The translations under genes and the position numbers were made by a program. Below are positions 39,714 through 45,509 of a DNA stretch of 45,509 bases, one piece after another. The notes beneath the pieces are model-generated. The model had not been told where the DNA came from, searched no databases, and was given only the letters and a program-made list of their open reading frames with translations. The stretch lies in contig MFUV01000010.1 in NCBI GenBank assembly GCA_001787005.1, forward strand, positions 158,235 through 203,743, in the 5' to 3' direction. Each line of letters opens with the position of its first letter. Position 1 is the first letter of the stretch. Origin of the DNA: Candidatus Nomurabacteria bacterium RIFCSPLOWO2_01_FULL_39_18. Its GTDB lineage: Bacteria; Patescibacteriota; Minisyncoccia; Phycocordibacterales; UBA9973.

Positions 39714-40709
39714 TTAGATACGCAGTCTTGACTGTTTGGGTGGATGTATTTGAAACTTTTCCATAAGCGCGGACAATGCTTGTAAACGTTTGGCCACATC
39801 GGTGATTTCTTGCGGTGTAAGTTGCAAAACTATTTGTTTATTTTGCGCATATGCTCTTTCACTCCTATGGTAAAGTCTTAAAAAGAAGGCATAGTGTTCT
39901 GCAACTTCCTCAACTGATTCTCGTGTCAAGTTTATCATTTGATCATCAGAGAGTTGATTTAACCTACCCACGATACTAGAATCCAGAGTACTTAAAAAAT
40001 TCGCATCCTTTTCACGACGAGTATGCTTGATTTCCTCAACAAGTAAGGTATTTTGCACTAATCGTAGTGGCCCAACTTTAAAAGAAAGCTGATATGCTTC
40101 GGGATTGTAGAACATAGCTCCTGTCTGGAGATCAAAATGAATTGCATCCGTCCCAGCGATCCTGTTACCACCTTTTTCTATTACCTTACGGGCATCTCTT
40201 TTTAAGGAGGAAATTTTGTCCACCTCGCTTGTGCGCAGATTTATTATCTCTTTTCCCAACCTAACTTTGTTTTCTTTTGCGACATTTTCCGAACCGTAAA
40301 TCAGACGACTGTCAGCAATTCTTCCGGGTTGATATCTATTATTATAGGCAGTAACTAAAGAAGAATGGGGTCCTTTCATTTCTATAATTTTTGCCACTAC
40401 TGTTGGAGAAACTTTTTCTATAACTTCAATTAAGGATTGTCTATATGCATCAAGATCTAAATCTGTATTAGTAACTGCTATAACTTCAAGTGGCGACATA
40501 AAAGAGCCTTTTTCTAATCGTGCGTCGCTACCAGGCGTTATAAACGTCACAATCGTACCCAAACTTTCTTTGTTTTGATTTAATTTTTCCGTCAGCTCGT
40601 GCTGTATTAGCAAATTAAAATTACTGACTAGTTTATAATATTCAAGCGGTGAAATATCCAAATCGACTATCCTTCCAAAAGCTTCATCTCTGTGTGGTTT
40701 CTCTAACAT
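39714..40709 (-). CDS. Hypothetical protein with a possible nucleotidyltransferase-like motif
   Basis: 331 aa, no signal peptide. FITPGSDARLEKGS at about residues 56-69 and VTNTDLDLDAY at about 79-89 recall the GS-x-R and D-x-D motifs of nucleotidyltransferases such as the GlnD or DUF294 type. SFKVGPLRLVQNTLLVEEIK near 210 resembles the paired segment of that group. The spacing is unusual, so the assignment is weak. A helical C-terminal third follows. No operon partner is clear, since the PG-binding gene is 65 nt downstream. Substrate and role are unknown. Confidence 0.4.
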   Translation of the reverse strand: MLEKPHRDEAFGRIVDLDISPLEYYKLVSNFNLLIQHELTEKLNQNKESLGTIVTFITPGSDARLEKGSFMSPLEVIAVTNTDLDLDAYRQSLIEVIEKVSPTVVAKIIEMKGPHSSLVTAYNNRYQPGRIADSRLIYGSENVAKENKVRLGKEIINLRTSEVDKISSLKRDARKVIEKGGNRIAGTDAIHFDLQTGAMFYNPEAYQLSFKVGPLRLVQNTLLVEEIKHTRREKDANFLSTLDSSIVGRLNQLSDDQMINLTRESVEEVAEHYAFFLRLYHRSERAYAQNKQIVLQLTPQEITDVAKRLQALSALMEKFQIHPPKQSRLRI

Positions 40710-40773
40710 ATCTTTTTTAGAATATATACTAGAAATTTTACCAAAAAATTGTTAAAAAATGAAGTTCCGTTAT

Positions 40774-41538
40774 TTATGGATACCATTCCAGTTGAATGAC
40801 CTCAATTTCAGGATTTTTGCCATTTACTATTTCTTTGAATTTTGCCACGTCGCTGAAACCTTCCGGGGTTCTGTAGTGATACGGATACACTTTTTTGGGT
40901 TTGAATTCGAGTACTGCATCGGCCGCCTCTTCCACGCTCATTGTATAGGGCAAGTTCATCGCAACGAAAGCCATGTCAATGTTCTGTAGCGCCCTCATTT
41001 CTGGAATCCCCGATGTGTCGCCGGAGATGTAAACGCGCATACCACCCCTCTCAATGATGTACCCGCTACCCCTGCCCTTTGGATGGAAGGCCTCATCTCT
41101 CTCTGGAAGATTATACATAGGCATGGCCTCGATTCTAAATCCCGCTTGATCTGCCATCTCGCCATTATTCATCACGAAAATTTTGGGTTTAAGATCTTCA
41201 GGTATTTCGTCCGCCACCGCCTTGGGTCCTATGATAATGGTTTTTTCCTTGGTCAGTATCTTCAGAGTTTCAATATTAAAATGATCTTGATGTATGTCCG
41301 TAAGTAGAATGATGTCCGGAGAGGGCTTATTGGCAAACATATTCGCCTTGCCAACTTTATACATAGAAGGATCGGCATATATCGCCACTCCGTCCCAATT
41401 CAAAATCATGCTGGCGTGGGAAATGGCATCGATGCTTATAAAATTTGTCATGGTGTTTTTATTTTCTTTTTTGTCATTTGTTTTAATAATCAAAGTTAAA
41501 ACTGCTAAGGCTATTATTAATAATACTATTTTTTTCAT
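40774..41538 (-). CDS. UlaG-like metallo-beta-lactamase-fold hydrolase with signal anchor
   Basis: 254 aa. An N-terminal hydrophobic segment (residues 3-20) is followed by a Lys/Asn linker. The MBL fold has AISHASMILNWDGVAIYADP at about 35-54, LLTDIHQDHFN as the metal-binding motif, YISGDTSG, and a late YPYHY. The first His of the usual HxHxDH is replaced by Asp here (DIHQDH), as seen in some UlaG-like proteins, so metal binding may differ. Family members hydrolyse lactone or phosphodiester bonds. The anchor puts the enzyme outside the membrane. Substrate unknown. Confidence 0.82.
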   Translation of the reverse strand: MKKIVLLIIALAVLTLIIKTNDKKENKNTMTNFISIDAISHASMILNWDGVAIYADPSMYKVGKANMFANKPSPDIILLTDIHQDHFNIETLKILTKEKTIIIGPKAVADEIPEDLKPKIFVMNNGEMADQAGFRIEAMPMYNLPERDEAFHPKGRGSGYIIERGGMRVYISGDTSGIPEMRALQNIDMAFVAMNLPYTMSVEEAADAVLEFKPKKVYPYHYRTPEGFSDVAKFKEIVNGKNPEIEVIQLEWYP

Positions 41539-41605
41539 AATTTTTCTTGTCCCGTAGTGAGTTTCGCTCTACTATTGGAATGCAATTAACCTGCCACATA
41601 CTTCT

Positions 41606-41998
41606 TTAGAACCAAGCAACTAAAAACATGACTATAAAATTAATTGCCGATACGATACACCAAGTGCAGAAAGCTCTTAGGATAAATGCCTGAACGTAAG
41701 TGAAGTATATTGAAAACAAGAAGCCAAAAGTCACAATCGTCTGTATGGGCCAAAATGAGATTGAGCTGTTAGCGTAGAGCGAGGTTAGAATTAATATTGC
41801 TACATACATTACAAAACCAGCATAAGAATTTGGAATTCCAAAAGTCCGACTCATTGGGCTGTATTGCACTTTGCGGCACCATTCCTTTGGAAAAAAGAAA
41901 CATGCGACATCGGTGCCTTTCAGTTTGTGATAAATGAGATAAAGGGTGTCTAATATTCCTATTCCACTAAACAAATATAAAACAGTGATTTTATTCAT
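41606..41998 (-). CDS. Vitamin K epoxide reductase-like membrane protein
   Basis: 130 aa, four membrane segments. FCTWCIVSA at 110-118 carries the active-site CxxC (Cys111, Cys114). Cys33 and Cys41 with SxxSxxxGIPNSYAG at 47-61 are the conserved loop pair and quinone-site region. VKOR homologues re-oxidise DsbA-type thiol oxidases with quinone, so exported proteins can form disulfides. No DsbA-like gene is in the window. TATAAT ends 8 nt before the ATG. It fits well with the Cys-bearing surface proteins nearby. Confidence 0.9.
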   Translation of the reverse strand: MNKITVLYLFSGIGILDTLYLIYHKLKGTDVACFFFPKEWCRKVQYSPMSRTFGIPNSYAGFVMYVAILILTSLYANSSISFWPIQTIVTFGFLFSIYFTYVQAFILRAFCTWCIVSAINFIVMFLVAWF

Positions 41999-42082
41999 AC
42001 ACCGCCATTATAACACAGGGTTCCGAACTTGGGATATTCGAAGGGTATTACCTAAAATAATCCTTTTTGATAAAATAACCTC

Positions 42083-42340
42083 ATGACCAAAAAACCAATC
42101 GCCACAGGTGTAGTGCATAAAGTGCCAGCAGACTTGCGAAGGGCGCTTGTTTCCGCCCCTAAAGCTTTGGCAGTATGGAGAAGTCTCACACCTCTTGCGC
42201 GGAATGAATGGATATGCTGGGTTGTGTCCTGCAAGAAACCGGAGACACGGACCAATCACATAGAGAGGTTGCGCACGGAGCTTGTGGAAGGAGCGCACCG
42301 ACCTTGTTGTTGGGCCGGTTGCATTCACCGCTCCAAATAA
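42083..42340 (+). CDS. YdeI/OmpD-associated family protein
   Basis: 85 aa. LRRALVSAPKALAVWRSLTP, then LARNEWICWVVSCKKPETRTN and HIERLRTELVEG match the helical YdeI/OmpD-associated family: a short helix, A-x-PKA, S/T-P-x-R-x-E, and KKPETR. Members are annotated as bacteriocin-protection or cell-envelope stress proteins, with unclear mechanism. The C-terminus RPCCWAGCIHRSK has three Cys and a His, as seen in some relatives. The ATG is well placed after a short AT-rich leader. Confidence 0.8.
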   Translation: MTKKPIATGVVHKVPADLRRALVSAPKALAVWRSLTPLARNEWICWVVSCKKPETRTNHIERLRTELVEGAHRPCCWAGCIHRSK

Positions 42341-42397
42341 TCAAAGACGTATAAAACTACCTTGTGGTCTCATTGTTTTTTCGTCATTTTCTGGTAA

Positions 42398-42403
42398 TAT
42401 AAT
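42398..42403 (+). promoter_or_regulatory. -10 of the tRNA-Asn transcription unit
   Basis: TATAAT at 42398-42403, with TTGTTT at 42373-42378 as a loose -35 (19-bp spacer). Transcription would start near 42410, about 22 nt before the tRNA, giving a short 5' leader for RNase P. Confidence 0.5.
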
Positions 42404-42431
42404 GGAAGTTCTTTCGTTTAATTAAATACAT

Positions 42432-42745
42432 TCCGGGGTAGCTCAGCGGTAGAGCGATCGCCTGTGAAAAATTGCAGCTTCCTGTCAAAAGATAGGTTGA
42501 AAAACAAGGTGAATTCGGGGAAGCCCTTATGGGGTAATCCCGAGCCAAGACCAGCCCTTTTGCAAAAAGAGCTGGTAAGGTGTAGAGACTATCCATTTTG
42601 GAGTAGTTCTGCAAGTTGCGGGACGAAGCGCCTTGATCCTAAGTTCTGATTATCTTCAGAATATGGATATGATATAGTCCACACTTCTAGTAATAGAAGA
42701 TAAAGTGTAAGCGATTGGTCGTAGGTTCGATCCCTACCCCCGGAG
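42432..42745 (+). tRNA. tRNA-Asn(GUU) split by a group I intron
   Basis: Exons 42432-42465 and 42708-42745 give a 72-nt tRNA. The acceptor stem TCCGGGG pairs with CCCCGGA (42738-42744), and G42745 is the discriminator. The D arm GCTC-AGCGGTA-GAGC, the anticodon stem ATCGC/GCGAT, and the T arm GTAGG-TTCGATC-CCTAC are complete. After splicing the anticodon loop is CTGTTAA, anticodon GTT. The intron sits between anticodon positions 35 and 36. CCA is not fully encoded: only G-C-A follows, and the A belongs to the next ATG. No other tRNA is seen in the window. Confidence 0.95.
42466..42707 (+). ncRNA. Self-splicing group I intron, 242 nt
   Basis: Starts after U35 of the anticodon and ends in G (42707), as group I introns do. 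P1: exon CTGT pairs with intron GCAG, giving a U-G pair at the 5' splice site. P2 is CCTGTC-AAAA-GATAGG (42481-42496). P and Q elements are GAATTCGGGGAAGCCC (42511-42526) and AATCCCGAGCCAAG (42536-42549). P7 pairs GACTAT (42587-42592) with ATAGTC (42674-42679). P9 is CTTCTA-GTAA-TAGAAG (42684-42699). No endonuclease ORF is present. Confidence 0.93.
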
Positions 42746-42746
42746 C

Positions 42747-43313
42747 ATGAAGCAAATATTCGAAAAATTTGTATTGTTTTTACATAGCAGATACGGCATT
42801 ACACCCAACATACTGACTTATATCAGAATATTCGCGGCGCCGTGGCTGGCTCTTTTTGTGTCCAAATCTATCTCCGGTAAATTCGGGACGTTCGTTGCTT
42901 TTACGCTTGTGTTTTATATTCTCGTTATTTCCACTGATTTCTTTGATGGTTTGCTCGCGCGCCAGATATATAAAAGACCTAGCGACCACGCCTTTGGCGG
43001 AATGCTAGACCGATTAAGCGACAAAATGTTGATCATCTTCTTGCTCATCCCCTTCGGGCTAAACCTCTTGACAGTTTCAATCGTTCTCGGTGAATCAATA
43101 CTAGCTTACGGAGCGATAAAAGCTCCAGACCATAAGAAGCAAGCAACCAGGATAGGAAAATTAAAAATGCTTTTTCAGGCACTCTTGATACCAGTATTGA
43201 TAATTTCGAGAACAACAAGCCTCATCCCAGATGTCATCTTGTATTTTATGATTATTGCAACCATGGTGCTCACCTATGCCTCTATATACTCGCACCACTT
43301 TAAGAATAGCTAG
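42747..43313 (+). CDS. pgsA: CDP-alcohol phosphatidyltransferase (PgsA-like)
   Basis: 188 aa, about five membrane segments. The catalytic motif of the family, DG-x2-AR-xn-G-x3-D-x3-D, is seen as DGLLARQIYKRPSDHAFGGM followed by LDRLSDK, near residues 66-91. It transfers a phosphatidyl group from CDP-diacylglycerol to an alcohol, probably glycerol 3-phosphate to give phosphatidylglycerol phosphate. The ATG begins one base after the last base of tRNA-Asn, so tRNA 3' processing would release a practically leaderless mRNA. The next gene, 3 nt downstream, carries the steps before and after this reaction. Confidence 0.85.
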   Translation: MKQIFEKFVLFLHSRYGITPNILTYIRIFAAPWLALFVSKSISGKFGTFVAFTLVFYILVISTDFFDGLLARQIYKRPSDHAFGGMLDRLSDKMLIIFLLIPFGLNLLTVSIVLGESILAYGAIKAPDHKKQATRIGKLKMLFQALLIPVLIISRTTSLIPDVILYFMIIATMVLTYASIYSHHFKNS

Positions 43314-43316
43314 TTT

Positions 43317-44321
43317 ATGACAGAATCTCTGTCTTCAAATATAGCGGCTCGCATAGCAACGTTGTGCGAGCTGGGCAGAAAAACAAAATTTCCTGGGACG
43401 CTGGGAAGTTTTTTGTCTTTGATATTTTCTTTTTTATCTTACCATTTTTTAAATAAAACTATTTATGGTATCTTCTTTCTTGTTTTTTTAGCGCTCGGGT
43501 TTTGGGCAATTCGCGAAACACAAAAAGGTGGTGGAGAGAGTGATTACTCATGGATTGTAATCGATGAATGGATCGGGATGTGGTTTGTCGGCTTTTTTTT
43601 ATTTGAACTTAGTTCTATTTTGAATTTCACCCTAACGGGACAAATACTCATTGCTATTTTGGGCTTCATTATTTTTCGCATTATTGATATTTTAAAATTG
43701 ATCTCGCCGATTGGCACAATAGATAAAGTATGGGTGCAAACCCCCACACTGATAATTCTCGACGACTTAATCGCCGGGTGTTATAGCTACGCGATATTGA
43801 TGTTGGTATTTGGATTTTATAATATTCATTATATTTATTTTTCTTTCATGTTTTTGCTCCCAGCCATGATTGCCAACATGACTCCGGTCTTGCTGAGAGG
43901 AATGAAAAAATTTGGAAAACCAATAAATGAGGAAATTTTTGGACTAAATAAAACTTGGCGCGGTCTAGCGGGAGGAATCATTGTCGGGACTTTTTCCTAT
44001 TATATCCTTGCAAACAAAGGTTTTTTTGAAGAAATGCAAAATACAAGCTATGTAATTTTAGTCGGTTTTTTATTTTCTTTCGGAGCGCTCGCGGGAGATC
44101 TAATAAAATCATATTTCAAAAGAAGAGTAGAGAAAAAAGAAGGGGAAAGCTGGATACCTTGGGATCAGCTAGATTATATTTTGGGGGTTATTATCCTCAC
44201 CTACCCTGTTTTCCATTATTCTCTGGGACAAGTTGTTCTAATGCTCGTCATCGGAGGCACAATGAGCGCGTTCGCGCATCGCTTCGCCCACCTGACTAGG
44301 ATGATAAACACTAAGTGGTGA
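43317..44321 (+). CDS. Fusion of PgpA phosphatase and CarS-like CDP-lipid synthase
   Basis: 334 aa, membrane protein. Residues 8-165 match phosphatidylglycerophosphatase A: KTKFPGTLGSFLSL, IVIDEWIGMW, FRIIDILKLISPIG and LDDLIAGCYSYA. Residues 175-334 match the CDP-archaeol synthase/CdsA group: PAMIANMTPVLLRG, FGLNKTWRGLAGGI, and GDLIKSYFKRRVEKKEGESW with DQLDYILG. The two halves would make CDP-diacylglycerol and dephosphorylate phosphatidylglycerol phosphate, the steps on either side of PgsA, whose gene lies 3 nt upstream. A chain joining these two activities is unusual. The 3' end overlaps the PLD gene by 11 nt. Confidence 0.85.
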   Translation: MTESLSSNIAARIATLCELGRKTKFPGTLGSFLSLIFSFLSYHFLNKTIYGIFFLVFLALGFWAIRETQKGGGESDYSWIVIDEWIGMWFVGFFLFELSSILNFTLTGQILIAILGFIIFRIIDILKLISPIGTIDKVWVQTPTLIILDDLIAGCYSYAILMLVFGFYNIHYIYFSFMFLLPAMIANMTPVLLRGMKKFGKPINEEIFGLNKTWRGLAGGIIVGTFSYYILANKGFFEEMQNTSYVILVGFLFSFGALAGDLIKSYFKRRVEKKEGESWIPWDQLDYILGVIILTYPVFHYSLGQVVLMLVIGGTMSAFAHRFAHLTRMINTKW

Positions 44322-45375
44322 GGCGGTTAAAAAATTTAACTATGTATTCAAAAGTACTAAGCGAGAAGTCAACTAAATGATCAAAAAAATAATTGTTGCT
44401 CATTTTTGGAGTAAACATTACGGAATCTTCCTTCCAGCGCAAGATAACTTCTTCAAGATTATCAATCAATTTCTTTTCGGTGAAAAAAATACCAGATTCC
44501 ATGCCAACGTCAAAAGAAAGGACATCAACATTCTGTGAGCCTAGAATCCCCTCATGTCCGTCCACTAGCATCACTTTACTATGAATCATTTCATTGGTTA
44601 AAAAAAAATTTACCCCCGATGGATAAAGTTTTCTCATGTATAAATAATTGGACCAATTGGCTATCTTCGGATTGGTTGCCACCTTGGGCATGATAATTTC
44701 CACGGTTACACCTCTCTTGATTGCTCTCTTCAAGGCATGAATAACCCACCGATTTGGCATGAAATAAGGAGTAACGATCAAGATGTTTTCTTCGGCACAA
44801 TCTATTTTATTGCGGTAATATTTTTTCAAACGAAAAGGACCTCGATTAGAAAAATGCTCAAAGAACCAAATCTTCCCTCTCTGGATGAGTCTTGACTTGT
44901 CATATTGCAAAACAAAAGGGTCACGACCACCACATTTTTTATAAATACGAGCAAATGACCGCATTATGTGGTTTACAATTTTCCCTTCAATTTTAATGTG
45001 AAGATCATGCCATTTTTTGAAAAATTGATTAATGTTGACTCCCCCGATAAAAGCTACCTTCTCGTCGACGATCAGCACTTTCCTATGAGTATAACGGAAA
45101 AGTTTTTTAAAAAAGAACAATTCAACCCCGGCATCTTTTAACTTGATAATAGATTTATCGAGCAACCCTCCTCCGCTCCCGAATGAATCGAAAATAATCT
45201 TGACTCGAACACCAGAAACAGATTTCTGCCTTAGTATTTCCACAAAATCATGCGTGTCGGAAGTATTATCCGAAAAAATGTACATTTCGAGAAAAATGGA
45301 GCTTTTCGCCTGATTAATGTTATCAAGCATGGCATCCCAGGCTTGTTCAGTTTTGGCATATAGTTTGTAACGCAT
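44311..45375 (-). CDS. cls: Phospholipase D-like cardiolipin synthase
   Basis: 354 aa from ATG 45375; a TTG start at 45396 is possible but unneeded. Two HKD motifs are clear: YTHRKVLIVDEKVAFIGGVN at about 102-121 and MIHSKVMLVDGHEGILGSQN at about 264-283. Each gives HxKxxxxD and GG/GS. This is the cardiolipin synthase/PLD layout, joining two phosphatidylglycerol molecules. It lacks the usual N-terminal membrane helices of ClsA, more like ClsB-type enzymes. It converges on the PgpA-CarS gene, so three lipid genes meet here. TACAAT near 45403 with TTGCTC 17 bp further upstream may be its promoter. Confidence 0.85.
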   Translation of the reverse strand: MRYKLYAKTEQAWDAMLDNINQAKSSIFLEMYIFSDNTSDTHDFVEILRQKSVSGVRVKIIFDSFGSGGGLLDKSIIKLKDAGVELFFFKKLFRYTHRKVLIVDEKVAFIGGVNINQFFKKWHDLHIKIEGKIVNHIMRSFARIYKKCGGRDPFVLQYDKSRLIQRGKIWFFEHFSNRGPFRLKKYYRNKIDCAEENILIVTPYFMPNRWVIHALKRAIKRGVTVEIIMPKVATNPKIANWSNYLYMRKLYPSGVNFFLTNEMIHSKVMLVDGHEGILGSQNVDVLSFDVGMESGIFFTEKKLIDNLEEVILRWKEDSVMFTPKMSNNYFFDHLVDFSLSTFEYIVKFFNRLTT

Positions 45376-45420
45376 AAGATAAACTTCGAGACTCAAGTAA
45401 CGTTAAATTGTAGCAGAATT

Positions 45421-45509
45421 TCATGGATGGAGCAAGGTCGCGAATGGCCTCACCAAAAATGTTACCAACCAAGGTATCGTAACCTCACGAAAATGGTTAC
45501 CAATGATTA
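45421..45509 (-). CDS. C-terminal fragment of an unidentified protein
   Basis: An open frame enters from the right edge on the minus strand. It reads IIGNHFREVTIPWLVTFLVR and ends PFATLLHP with TGA at 45421-45423. The composition is hydrophobic and could be a membrane protein end. The visible part is too short to identify. It would lie upstream of the PLD gene on the same strand, whose promoter falls over this fragment's end. It could also be a chance open frame. Confidence 0.3.
   Translation of the reverse strand, partial: IIGNHFREVTIPWLVTFLVRPFATLLHP

Noticed and set aside
42008-42328. Long open frames on the minus strand opposite the YdeI-like gene
   Set aside because: Antisense to a recognisable protein, with no family features of their own.
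42464-42649. Open reading frame of 61 codons inside the tRNA intron
   Set aside because: It overlaps the conserved group I core and has no endonuclease motif, so it is a chance frame.
45440-45500. Repeated TTACCAA words at the right edge
   Set aside because: Only two short near-matches (AAAATGTTACCAA and AAAATGGTTACCAA) at the window edge, too little to call a repeat.

Overview
The window looks like a chromosome segment of an uncultivated Candidate Phyla Radiation (Patescibacteria) bacterium, most like Parcubacteria. This rests on protein style rather than a database match: AT-rich DNA, very short intergenic gaps, compact housekeeping genes, large secreted repeat proteins with Asp-rich Cys modules, a group I intron in a tRNA gene, and palindromic elements inside genes. 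UGA is a normal stop, so the code is not the Gracilibacteria/SR1 one.

Layout. 1-5.9 kb: pentose phosphate enzymes (rpe fragment, rpiB), a Doc-type toxin-antitoxin pair, gap and dnaE. 5.9-7.4 kb: a REP-associated tyrosine transposase (RAYT) with three copies of one palindrome, then two unknown small genes. 7.4-12.5 kb: pth facing lepB-hisS-def-fmt, then a hibernation factor and a DedA protein. 12.5-17.3 kb: a sugar block (nucleotidyltransferase, HAD phosphatase, cupin, and three GH130 domains in two genes) ending in a nested inverted repeat. 17.3-19.9 kb: a methionine sulfoxide repair block (msrA, msrB, ArsR regulator, SIMPL protein, and a hydrolase broken by an amber codon).

20-40 kb is a secretome island: three large or medium surface proteins, several smaller exported ones, an ECF sigma factor with a DUF5667 partner, a matrixin-like protease, a CAP protein, a TSP3 calcium-repeat protein and a peptidoglycan-binding protein. 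Degraded or active toxin-antitoxin modules (AbiE-like, RelE-like) lie among them. Two giant proteins share a C-terminal peptidoglycan-binding-like module and an Asp-rich module with a DPGCHTD core. 40-45.5 kb: a possible nucleotidyltransferase-fold protein, an MBL-fold hydrolase, VKOR, a YdeI-like protein, an intron-split tRNA-Asn, and a phospholipid block (PgsA, a PgpA-CarS fusion, a cardiolipin-synthase-like PLD).

Promoters are often unusually close to start codons. At 17 starts a -10-like hexamer ends 6-9 nt before the start codon, exactly 6 nt in eleven cases. This predicts leaderless mRNAs as a common mode of expression. The points I would look at first are the intron-split tRNA-Asn abutting pgsA, the RAYT carrying its own palindrome in its coding sequence, the 36-nt in-frame palindrome in def, the repeated operator around the ArsR gene, and the PgpA-CarS fusion.
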